Origin: Achromobacter arsenitoxydans SY8
GTDB lineage: Bacteria > Pseudomonadota > Gammaproteobacteria > Burkholderiales > Burkholderiaceae_B
Length of the DNA: 64,000 nt
Direction: 5' to 3'
NCBI RefSeq assembly: GCF_000236785.1
Contig: NZ_AGUF01000056.1
Location: 1-64,000 of the forward strand
Below, piece by piece: positions 37,824 to 44,998 of the stretch. A program made the translations under genes and the position numbers. The notes below the pieces were generated by a model that searched no databases, had not been told where the DNA came from, and worked only from the letters and a program-made list of their open reading frames with translations. Each line of letters starts with the position of its first letter. Position 1 is the stretch's first letter.

Positions 37824-38543
37824 TCAGGCCACCGACGCTTGCGGCGGCTGCTGGGCCTCGGTGTAGGCCTTGGCGGCGTTGTGCACGTGCTGGCTGGCCA
37901 GCAGCGCAGCCAGATCGCCATTGCCGGCGATGACCGCGTTCAGGATCTGGGAATGCTCGTCCCAGTTCTGCTTGGCGCGCCGCATGTTGCTGGGCGCGAA
38001 CAGCAGGGCCGTGCGGTCGCGCAGCGAGCGCATCAGATCGGTCAGCACCACGTTGCCGCCTATGGTGGCCAGCATTTCGTGGAACTGCGAATTCAGGGCC
38101 AGGAACTTGTCCAGTTTTTCGTCGCGGGCGGCTTCCGTGCCTTCGCGCAGAAAGGCCTGCAGGCGTTCGACGGTCTTTTCGTCGCGGCGCTGCGCAGCCA
38201 GCTTGGCGTTCAGGCCTTCGAGCGTGGCGCGCACTTCCACCATGTCGTAGGCCACCGCGTCGGACAGCACCGAGACGGACGCGCCGCGCCGGGGCTCGAT
38301 CGTGACCAGGCCTTCGGCCGCCAGTGCGCGCAGCGCCTCGCGCACGGGGATGCGCGACACGCCCATTTCTTCGGACAGACGCCCTTCCACCAGCCGGTCG
38401 CCCGGGGTGAACTCGCCGCTCAGGATGCGCTCGCGCAGCTTGTCGCGGATGACGGCAAAGAGCTGCGGATGCTGCTCGCCGATCTTCAGCGAGGTGGAGT
38501 GCTGCGTCTCTACGGCTTGCGGGCTGACGGGGGAAGTTGTCAT
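37824..38543 (-). CDS. GntR-family regulator, FCD (FadR-like) subgroup
   Basis: A 239-aa regulator. The GntR winged helix spans about residues 25-90 ([58 protein letters not shown]). The FCD ligand domain (about 95-225) has EVRATLEGLNAKLAA, NSQFHEMLATIGGN and DEHSQILNAVIAGN; the conserved D/H residues suggest metal or carboxylate binding. Such regulators usually repress catabolic genes and respond to an organic-acid ligand. I chose 38543 (MTTSPV...) because a dyad (38567-38584) overlaps the alternative upstream start at 38579; the choice is uncertain. It sits between the two oxidase-related operons and is their likely regulator. Confidence 0.88.
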   Translation of the reverse strand: MTTSPVSPQAVETQHSTSLKIGEQHPQLFAVIRDKLRERILSGEFTPGDRLVEGRLSEEMGVSRIPVREALRALAAEGLVTIEPRRGASVSVLSDAVAYDMVEVRATLEGLNAKLAAQRRDEKTVERLQAFLREGTEAARDEKLDKFLALNSQFHEMLATIGGNVVLTDLMRSLRDRTALLFAPSNMRRAKQNWDEHSQILNAVIAGNGDLAALLASQHVHNAAKAYTEAQQPPQASVA

Positions 38544-38566
38544 GGCGAGCAGGGTTGGCGTAATGG

Positions 38567-38584
38567 ATACAGTCTCCATTGTAT
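38567..38584. promoter_or_regulatory. Candidate autoregulatory operator of the GntR gene
   Basis: An inverted repeat, ATACA (38567-38571), 8 nt, TGTAT (38580-38584), is embedded in a wider sequence that on the minus strand reads GTAATACAATGGA, similar to the GTATACAATG core at 35944 and 41224. It lies just upstream of the preferred start, consistent with autoregulation. Confidence 0.55.
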
Positions 38585-38622
38585 TACCGGGTGTAGCCGG
38601 GCGTCGCAGGAAGCGTGCCGCA

Positions 38623-39366
38623 TCAATGCACCCAGAATGCCTTCACCAGCACCCCCACCGCGCCCACGGCGCAGGCCGCAAGCAGGACGGCGCGCACGGC
38701 GCGCGGGGGCAGCAGGGTGCGCAGCCGGTTGGAGACCGCAAAACCGGCCAGCAGGAAAGGGGCCAGGCTGAGGGCCAGCCCGACGTGGTAGCCCGTGTAG
38801 CGCTTGGCCAGCGCCAGCATGGCGAGCGAAAAGATGGATCCCAGGAACAGCACCATGCCCAGCGTGGCGCGCAGGCGGTCGGGCGCGGCGTGCTGCAGCA
38901 CGATGGCGATGGGCGGCGCGCCTACCGAGGTCATCGTGCCCATGATGCCGGAAGCCACGCCCGCGCCAGACACCCGGCCCGGGGTGGCCGTAAAGCGTAG
39001 CCCCGCCACGCTGAGCGCCACGGCGATCAGGATCATGCAGGCGAACAGCACGCCCAGCGCCTGCGGCGCGAAACGCGCCATGGCGTAGATGGCGATCAGC
39101 GTGCCGACCGCCCGGCCCGCCAGCGCATAGGTCACGGCGGGCCAGTCGATCGCGGCGCGCTCGCGCAGCGCGGTCAGCAGGGAGATAAATCCGCCCAGCG
39201 TCAGCAGGGGACCGGGCGCAAGCTGGGGAAAGAACATGGCCGCCACGGGCGCGGCGAACATGGCGAAGCCGACGCCGCCCACGCCCTGCGCCACCGCGGC
39301 GCCGAACACCACGGCCGCCATGGCGGCGTAGTGCGGCAGATCGGAAAACGGCAGGGAAGACAGCAT
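38623..39366 (-). CDS. TauE/SafE family membrane permease
   Basis: A 247-aa integral membrane protein with about seven to eight hydrophobic segments. Near the N-terminus AAVAQGVGGVGFAMFAAPVAAMF is characteristic of TauE/SafE proteins, and the second repeat contains SGIMGTMTSVGAPPIAIVLQH. The family is linked to export or import of organosulfonates and other small anions. I chose the ATG at 39366 with GAGG just before it; a GTG at 39375 is possible. It lies 79 bp upstream of the GntR gene on the same strand and has a GTATAC-containing site (39388-39393) in its promoter region, tying it to the same regulon. Confidence 0.82.
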   Translation of the reverse strand: MLSSLPFSDLPHYAAMAAVVFGAAVAQGVGGVGFAMFAAPVAAMFFPQLAPGPLLTLGGFISLLTALRERAAIDWPAVTYALAGRAVGTLIAIYAMARFAPQALGVLFACMILIAVALSVAGLRFTATPGRVSGAGVASGIMGTMTSVGAPPIAIVLQHAAPDRLRATLGMVLFLGSIFSLAMLALAKRYTGYHVGLALSLAPFLLAGFAVSNRLRTLLPPRAVRAVLLAACAVGAVGVLVKAFWVH

Positions 39367-39387
39367 GCCTCGCACTTTGTAAATTAT

Positions 39388-39552
39388 GTATACGATAGTC
39401 TATCCATGATTTTCGGCCGTGGCGTGGACAATCCAGAAAACTAAGGGTAAACCCCTGATTTTTGGCCGATATTCATCAATTTTTCAGAATTATCGCTTTC
39501 CCTAGGCGGTGCATATTTCAGTTGGTATGGCATTCAACGAAATATAGTATAC
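39388..39552. promoter_or_regulatory. Two GTATAC sites in the divergent promoter region of the TauE and permease genes
   Basis: The 221-bp AT-rich gap between the divergent TauE/SafE and permease genes holds GTATAC at 39388-39393 (context ATTATGTATACGATAG) and at 39547-39552 (context ATATAGTATACCGAGT), one near each start. Both match the core of the shared operator seen at 35944 and 41224, so this looks like a bidirectional control region of the same regulator. Confidence 0.55.
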
Positions 39553-39596
39553 CGAGTGTGGCGACCCAACAGCCACGTAAACAAGGGGAATAGCGC

Positions 39597-41129
39597 ATGC
39601 AATCCGACGTCGTGCTCAATGCCGCTCATTGGATATACCTGATCAGCGTGGCCGCGATCATCCTGACGATGATCCTGCGGGCCAACGTGGTGGTGCCGTC
39701 CGTCATCGGCACCTTCCTGGTGGTGCTGGCCATCACCGGCAACCCGATCAGCGCGCTGATCGGCATCTTTTCGGCCAGCTTCGTGGCGGCGAAAGAGCTT
39801 TTCAACATCTTCCTGGTCATCACCTTCATGACCGCCCTGCTCAATGCGCTCAAGACCCTGCAGGCGGACGTGCGCATGGTGCAGCCGTTCCGCAAGGTCA
39901 TGCGGGGCGGCCATTCTTCCTTCCTGATCATCGCGCTCTGTACCTATGTGATCTCGCTGTTCTTCTGGCCCACGCCCGCCGTGCCGCTGGTGTCGGCGAT
40001 CCTGCTGCCCGCGGCCATCGCGGCCGGCCTGCCGCCCCTGGCAGGCGCCATGGCCATCGCGATCGCCGGCCAGGGCATGGCGCTGTCCTCCGATTACGTC
40101 ATCGGCGTGGCCCCCAGCATCAGCGCCAAGGCGGCCGGCGCCGCGGTCAGCGCGGCCGTCGTCGCGGACCGCGCCCTGGTGCTGTCGCTCATTACCGGCG
40201 GGGTCGCCCTGATCTCGGCGTATCTGCTGGTGCGCAAGCACATTGTCGCGGCCGATCCGGCCCTGCTGTCGGCCTGGCAGGCCCGCGCGCAGGACGGCAG
40301 CCTGGCGCGCATTGAGCAGTCGGGCTCTTTCGACAAAGCCGAGCTGGCGCGCGGCACGATGGGCGCCGATCCGGCGCTGCCCAGCGGCCCCGTGCTGAGC
40401 GACGAGGAACGCCGCCGCGTGCGCTGGTCCAAGACCTTCGCCGTGGTGACGCCGCTGGCCTTCCTGGCGGTGATCGCGGTGATGGTGCTGCCGCGCCTGT
40501 TTCCGTCCCTGCCCGCGCTGCGCGGCGGCGATGCCGCGGCGCTGGTGGGCGGCGTGGCGTTCGTGGTGATGATGCTGGTGACGCTGGCGGCCGAGGGGCC
40601 CCGCAAGATGCTGGACGTCTGCCCGGAACACGTGACGGACGGCTTTGTTTTCGCGTTCAAGGCCATGGGATCGGTGTTGCCGATCGCCGGCTTCTTCTTC
40701 GTGGGCGCCAATGAAACGGCCGCGCAGATCTTGGGCGTGCCGCAGGCGCAGGCGCCGGGACTGCTGTTCGAGGTGATTTCCGCCGCGCAGCACCTGATTC
40801 CGGAAAACCATTTCCTGGTCGCCTTCGGCGTGCTCATCGTCGGCATGATCACCGGCATCGACGGCTCCGGCTTCGCCGGCCTGCCGCTCACCGGCACCCT
40901 GTCCGGCGCCCTGGGTCCGGTCGTCGGCGTGGATCCGGCGACGCTGGCGGCCGTGGGCCAGATGGGCGCGGTGTGGACGGGCGGCGGCACCCTGATCGCC
41001 TGGTCGTCGCTGATCGCCGTGGCGGGTTTTGCGCGGGTGAACGTGCTGTCGCTGGTGCGGGCGCTGTTGCTGCCCGTGCTGCTGGCGCTGTTTGTCTCCA
41101 CCACCTGCGCCGTGCTGATCTGGAGTTGA
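39597..41129 (+). CDS. Ion-transporter-superfamily-like permease, substrate unknown
   Basis: A 510-aa inner-membrane protein with about 12 hydrophobic segments in two halves separated by a hydrophilic loop (about residues 220-275). Repeated elements such as ALCTYVISLFFWPTPAVPLVSAILLPAAIAAG-like stretches, GQGMALSSDYVIGVAPSI and, in the second half, GMITGIDGSGFAGLPLTGTLSGAL resemble the two-fold re-entrant layout of GntP/Dcu/CitM-type carriers. I cannot assign a subfamily. AAGGGGA precedes the ATG. A GTATAC site and the flanking catabolic operons suggest it imports the substrate of the cluster, probably an organic anion. A terminator follows at 41151. Confidence 0.7.
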   Translation: MQSDVVLNAAHWIYLISVAAIILTMILRANVVVPSVIGTFLVVLAITGNPISALIGIFSASFVAAKELFNIFLVITFMTALLNALKTLQADVRMVQPFRKVMRGGHSSFLIIALCTYVISLFFWPTPAVPLVSAILLPAAIAAGLPPLAGAMAIAIAGQGMALSSDYVIGVAPSISAKAAGAAVSAAVVADRALVLSLITGGVALISAYLLVRKHIVAADPALLSAWQARAQDGSLARIEQSGSFDKAELARGTMGADPALPSGPVLSDEERRRVRWSKTFAVVTPLAFLAVIAVMVLPRLFPSLPALRGGDAAALVGGVAFVVMMLVTLAAEGPRKMLDVCPEHVTDGFVFAFKAMGSVLPIAGFFFVGANETAAQILGVPQAQAPGLLFEVISAAQHLIPENHFLVAFGVLIVGMITGIDGSGFAGLPLTGTLSGALGPVVGVDPATLAAVGQMGAVWTGGGTLIAWSSLIAVAGFARVNVLSLVRALLLPVLLALFVSTTCAVLIWS

Positions 41130-41150
41130 ACCCGGGCTCCTACGCCACGG

Positions 41151-41176
41151 AAAAGGGCTCCTGCGGGAGCCTTTTT
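41151..41176 (+). terminator. Rho-independent terminator after the permease gene
   Basis: Stem GGCTCC (41156-41161), loop TGCG, GGAGCC (41166-41171), with AAAA before and TTTTT after (41172-41176). It separates the permease transcript from the aldehyde dehydrogenase operon, which has its own operator 48 bp downstream. Confidence 0.88.
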
Positions 41177-41223
41177 CCTGTCCGGAAGGTCGGGTTTCCA
41201 CGCATCGTCTCGAAGTGATTAAA

Positions 41224-41237
41224 GTATACAATGTTCA
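41224..41237 (+). promoter_or_regulatory. Candidate GntR/FCD operator upstream of the aldehyde dehydrogenase operon
   Basis: GTATACAATGTTCA, identical over all 14 bases to 35944-35957 upstream of the HDO gene, 64 bp before the aldehyde dehydrogenase start. It lies between the terminator at 41151 and the GTG start, exactly where a promoter is needed. Confidence 0.7.
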
Positions 41238-41300
41238 GCATATAACCCAGCCGCCCATACCCCGCCTGCCCGGCGGGGCCAAAGAATAGGAAGCGCTCCC

Positions 41301-42761
41301 GTGGACGATCTCTCGCAGCAGACCTTTTTGAACTACATCGGCGGCAACTGGACGCCCAGCGGCACGGGCAAGACCGCGCCGAACATCAACCCGGCCGACA
41401 CTGCCGATATCGTGGGCCGATTCCAGGTTTCCGACGCCAATGACGCCCGGCTGGCGGTGGAAGCGGCCGATGCGGCGTTCGCCGCCTGGCGCGACACCCC
41501 GATTTCCAAGCGCGCGGCCATCCTGTTCCGCGCGGCGCAATACCTGGAAGACCATGCCGACGCGTTCGCACGCGAATTGACCCGGGAAGAGGGCAAGGGC
41601 CTGAACCTGGCCAAGGACGAAGTGCTGCGTTCGGCGCAGACGATCCGCTTCTATGCCGTCGAGGGGCAGTCCTTCACCGGCGAAACCTACGTCAACGACG
41701 ATCCGGACATGATCGTCTACAGCCAGCGCGAACCGCTGGGTGCGGTGACGGTGATCTCGCCCTGGAACTTCCCCATTTCCATCCCCGCGCGCAAGATCGC
41801 GCCCGCGCTCATCACCGGCAATACCGTGGTGTTCAAGCCGTCGTCCGACGCGCCGCTGTCCGGCTATCGCCTGACCGAAGCCTTCGTGCAGGCCGGCCTG
41901 CCCGCCGGCGTGCTGAACTTCCTGACCGGACCCGCCGGGGCGGTGGGCGAAGCCATCACCGGCGCCGCGCAAGTGCGGGCCATTTCCTTTACCGGGTCTA
42001 CCGCCGCGGGCGAACAGATCCACCGCAGCGCAGGCCTGACCACGCGCACGCAAATGGAGCTGGGCGGCAAGAATCCGCTGATCGTGCTGGCCGACGCCGA
42101 CCTGGACCGCGCGGTGGACCTGGCCGTGAAGGGCGGGTTCTCGCTGAGCGGCCAGGCCTGCACCGGCACCAGCCGCGTGCTGGTGGACGCCAAGGTAAGC
42201 AAGGCCTTTACGGAAAAGCTGCTGGCCAAGATCAAGACGCTGACCATCGGCAACGGCCTGGACGGCAACTTTGATCTGGGTCCGCTGGCGACCGCGCGAC
42301 AGCTGGACAACGTGCTGGGCTATGTCGAGATCGGCAAGCAGGAGGCCACGCACCTGTACGGCGGCGACCGGCTGCAGGGCGCGGGCTTCGACCGCGGCTA
42401 CTACGTGACGCCTGCGCTCTTCGCCGGCGTGACCCAGCAGATGCGCATTGCCCGCGAAGAAATCTTCGGACCGGTGATCGCGCTGATCGAGGTCGACGGC
42501 TACGAAGACGCCATCGCCAAGGCCAACGATACGGAATACGGCCTGTCGGCGGCCATCGCCACCACCGACGCGCGCTACGCGCACCGCTTCGCCCGCGACA
42601 TCCAGGCAGGCACGGTGAAGATCAACCGCACCACCACCGGCAACCTGATCAATGCGCCGTTCGGCGGCCTGAAACACTCCAGCACGTCCACGTTCCGCGA
42701 ATCGGGCCGCGTGGGCCTGGAGTTCTACACCCAGATAAAGACCGTCTACCGCGCCGGCTGA
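41301..42761 (+). CDS. NAD(P)-dependent aldehyde dehydrogenase, resembling ketoglutarate-semialdehyde dehydrogenases
   Basis: A 486-aa cytosolic enzyme that oxidises an aldehyde to an acid. It has VISPWNFPISIPARKIAPALITGNTV-type cofactor region, ISFTGSTAAG, general base Glu253 (MELGGKNP), nucleophile Cys287 (SGQACTGTS) and EEIFGPVIALIEVD. By eye, several stretches (RIAREEIFGPVIALIEVD, YGLSAAI, APFGGLKHSS) resemble the Bacillus YcbD/2-oxoglutarate-semialdehyde dehydrogenase group, but the true substrate is not fixed. It starts with GTG after AGGAAG. It heads the second operon under the shared operator and probably oxidises an aldehyde made by the di-iron oxidase. Confidence 0.9.
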   Translation: MDDLSQQTFLNYIGGNWTPSGTGKTAPNINPADTADIVGRFQVSDANDARLAVEAADAAFAAWRDTPISKRAAILFRAAQYLEDHADAFARELTREEGKGLNLAKDEVLRSAQTIRFYAVEGQSFTGETYVNDDPDMIVYSQREPLGAVTVISPWNFPISIPARKIAPALITGNTVVFKPSSDAPLSGYRLTEAFVQAGLPAGVLNFLTGPAGAVGEAITGAAQVRAISFTGSTAAGEQIHRSAGLTTRTQMELGGKNPLIVLADADLDRAVDLAVKGGFSLSGQACTGTSRVLVDAKVSKAFTEKLLAKIKTLTIGNGLDGNFDLGPLATARQLDNVLGYVEIGKQEATHLYGGDRLQGAGFDRGYYVTPALFAGVTQQMRIAREEIFGPVIALIEVDGYEDAIAKANDTEYGLSAAIATTDARYAHRFARDIQAGTVKINRTTTGNLINAPFGGLKHSSTSTFRESGRVGLEFYTQIKTVYRAG

Positions 42762-42795
42762 CGGCGTCCAACCCTATTTCACAGAGGCTTTGCAC

Positions 42796-43275
42796 ATGAA
42801 ACAGATCTATCGCCTGGAACTTGAAGAAGCGCGCGTCATGGTGCGCGCCGCCATCGCCAAGTCGCAAGAGATCGGCGTGCTGGAATCAATCTGCATTGTG
42901 GACGACGGCGGCTATCCCATCGCGCTGGAGCGCATGGACGGCGCCCGCATCACCGGCCCGCAGATCGCGTGGAACAAGGCGTTCACCGCAGCGGGCCACA
43001 AGCGTTCGACGCACCTGTTCAACACGCCGCCCAACGGCCCCGCGCTGCCGGGCAACGAAGCCTTCGGCATCCAGTGGAGCTTCGACGGCAAGTTCGCGGT
43101 GTTCGTGGGCGGCTTCCCCATCGTGGTCAACGGCGAAGTGATCGGCGGCGTCGGCCTGAGCGGCGGCAACGGCGAACAGGACACCAAGGCCGGCCTGGCC
43201 GCGCTGGCGGCGCTGGCGGAACTGCTGGAGCCGCGCGGCATGAAAGTGCTGGTCGAAGCCGACATCAAGAAATAG
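42796..43275 (+). CDS. GlcG/HbpS family protein
   Basis: A 159-aa protein of the HbpS/GlcG (DUF336) family: ARVMVRAAIAKSQEIG, CIVDDGGYPIALERMDGA, NKAFTAAGHKRST, NTPPNGPALPGNEAFGIQ, FPIVVNGEVIGGVGLSGGNGEQDTKAG. No signal peptide is seen, so it is cytosolic. Members occur in many catabolic operons; haem binding and degradation or cofactor-related roles have been shown or proposed for some, but the general function is unclear. It sits 34 bp after the aldehyde dehydrogenase and 11 bp before the reductase gene. The ATG at 42796 is preferred over a TTG two codons upstream. Confidence 0.88.
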   Translation: MKQIYRLELEEARVMVRAAIAKSQEIGVLESICIVDDGGYPIALERMDGARITGPQIAWNKAFTAAGHKRSTHLFNTPPNGPALPGNEAFGIQWSFDGKFAVFVGGFPIVVNGEVIGGVGLSGGNGEQDTKAGLAALAALAELLEPRGMKVLVEADIKK

Positions 43276-43286
43276 GCGAGGAAGCC

Positions 43287-44294
43287 ATGGCCTACCGCGT
43301 GCATATCCTGGAAACCGAAGAAGCCTTCGACGTCGAAGAGGGCGAATCCGTGCTGGAAGCCGCGGAGCGTTCAGAAGTGAAGCTGCCGCACGAATGCACC
43401 TTCGGCGGATGCGGCACCTGCCGCATCAAGCTCGCCTCCGGGACGGTGCGGTACGAAGAATTCCCGATGGCGCTGACGCCCGAGGAGGCCGAAGAGGGCT
43501 ATGCGCTGGCGTGCCAGGCGCGCCCGACGGCCGACCTGTGCATCAGCGTGGCCAGCAGCCGGCAGACGTTTCCCGAGCCGGCCCGCATTCCCGCCACGAT
43601 CCACCGCATCGAGCCCTATGGCGACGATGTCATCCACCTGACGCTGGCGCTGCCCGGGCAGGGGATGGACTACGTGCCGGGCCAGTACATGAACGTGGTG
43701 CTGCCGGACGGCGAAACGCGCAGTTTCTCCATGGCTTCGCCGCCAGCCGGCAACCTGGTGGACTTCCACGTGCGCCGTATTCCCGGCGGGCGCTACACGG
43801 ACCAGTGGCTGGGCCAGGCGCGGGCGGGCGCGGATGTCGAAATCGAAGCGCCCCTTGGCGTGTTCAGTTATCACGAGGAAGACTGGCGGCCGCTCATCAT
43901 GATGGCCACCGGGACGGGCATCGCGCCGATCAAGGCCATTCTGGAATCCCTGCTGGATAACGAGGACTGCCCGCCCGTCACCCTCTACTGGGGCATGCGC
44001 ACCGAAGCCGACCTGTACCTGCGGGATGTCATCGAGAGCTGGGTGGGGCGTTTGTACGAATTCAACTTCGTGCCCGTGCTGTCGCGCGCGGGTGAAGGAT
44101 GGCAGGGGCGCCGGGGCCATGTGCAGCAGGCCGTCTTGGAAGACCACGAGGACCTGTCGGAACACGCCATCTACCTGTGCGGCGCGCCCGAGATGATCCG
44201 CCAGGCCAAGAGTCTGCTGGCGGGGCGCGGTGCCAGCCTGGACCATATGTACGCCGACAGCTTCACCTTCCAGCACGAACTGGCGTCGGCGTAG
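43287..44294 (+). CDS. Fused ferredoxin / FAD-NAD(P)H reductase (oxygenase reductase component)
   Basis: A 335-aa three-domain reductase. The N-terminal [2Fe-2S] domain has Cys37, Cys42, Cys45 (CTFGGCGTC) and Cys76 (LACQAR). The FAD domain has the R-x-x-S motif in TRSFSMASP, and the NAD(P) domain has MMATGTGIAPIKAI, YWGMR, YLCGAPEMI and YADSF. The order Fer2-FAD-NAD matches BenC-, AscD- and CDP-glucoseen-reductase-type enzymes that feed oxygenases. It would pass electrons from NAD(P)H through its own cluster and perhaps the two stand-alone ferredoxins to the di-iron oxidase. It is the last gene of the operon. The ATG at 43287 has GAGGAAG before it. Confidence 0.92.
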   Translation: MAYRVHILETEEAFDVEEGESVLEAAERSEVKLPHECTFGGCGTCRIKLASGTVRYEEFPMALTPEEAEEGYALACQARPTADLCISVASSRQTFPEPARIPATIHRIEPYGDDVIHLTLALPGQGMDYVPGQYMNVVLPDGETRSFSMASPPAGNLVDFHVRRIPGGRYTDQWLGQARAGADVEIEAPLGVFSYHEEDWRPLIMMATGTGIAPIKAILESLLDNEDCPPVTLYWGMRTEADLYLRDVIESWVGRLYEFNFVPVLSRAGEGWQGRRGHVQQAVLEDHEDLSEHAIYLCGAPEMIRQAKSLLAGRGASLDHMYADSFTFQHELASA

Positions 44295-44330
44295 CCGGCC
44301 GCGCCTGGCCGGCCGCGCACTGTCGCGCTA

Positions 44331-44768
44331 CTAGCGGTACACCAGCACCGGCAGCTTGGTGCGCGCCAGCACGCGCTGGGTCTCGCTGCCCAGCAGGAAG
44401 CCGGTCATCCCGTGCCGCCCGTGCGAGCCCATCACGATCAGGTCGCACCCCTGTTTCTGCGCCGTGTCTACGATGGCTTCGTGCGGATGGTCGTTGACCA
44501 TCACGATGGCCTCGCAAGGCACCAGCGCGTGCCGCGCCTCGGTTTCAAGCCCATCGAGATACGCCTGCGCGTTTTTGCGCGCCTGGTCGGTGTGGTGCGT
44601 CTGCGTGGTGCCCAGCATTTCGGCCTGGTAGACCAGCAAGTGGTCCTCCGGGATGGCTCGGATGAGGGTGATGGTGGCGCCCATTTCCTTGGCGAAGACG
44701 AGCGCGCGCTTGAATGCCGATTCGGACAGCAGGGAGCCGTCTACGGCGATGAGCAAGTGCCTGTACAT
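44331..44768 (-). CDS. Universal stress protein (UspA family)
   Basis: A 145-aa single Usp domain starting MYRHLLIAVDGSLLSESAFKRAL, with the ATP-binding signature VMGSHGRHGMTGFLLGSETQRVL (G-2x-G-9x-G-S) near the C-terminus, so an ATP-binding type Usp is expected. Such proteins respond to stress or anaerobiosis in many proteobacteria. It is convergent with the ferredoxin reductase gene (36-bp gap containing a GC-rich repeat but no T-tract). Confidence 0.92.
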   Translation of the reverse strand: MYRHLLIAVDGSLLSESAFKRALVFAKEMGATITLIRAIPEDHLLVYQAEMLGTTQTHHTDQARKNAQAYLDGLETEARHALVPCEAIVMVNDHPHEAIVDTAQKQGCDLIVMGSHGRHGMTGFLLGSETQRVLARTKLPVLVYR

Positions 44769-44998
44769 GTTGCCTCTCCTTGAGGAGAAGGAATGCCGGG
44801 CTGCGGCGAATCCAGTATAGGCCCGCCGCCAGGCGCAATCCAGTCCGGCATACGGAGGAGGAGGGGCGCTGATCGCCGCCAGGGGGCCAAGAGCGCGCAA
44901 CGCTTCCAATGCGCCTTTGATCGGCATATATTGTCTTCGCGATATCCGGCGGTTCCCTCCTTGCTTGTGGTTTCATGCTTTGCGAACGGAGAACGGAA

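Noticed and set aside
44295-44330. GC-rich repeat CCGGCCGCGC between the reductase and Usp genes as a terminator
   Set aside because: A short CCGGCC/GGCCGG stem can form, but there is no T-tract on either strand.
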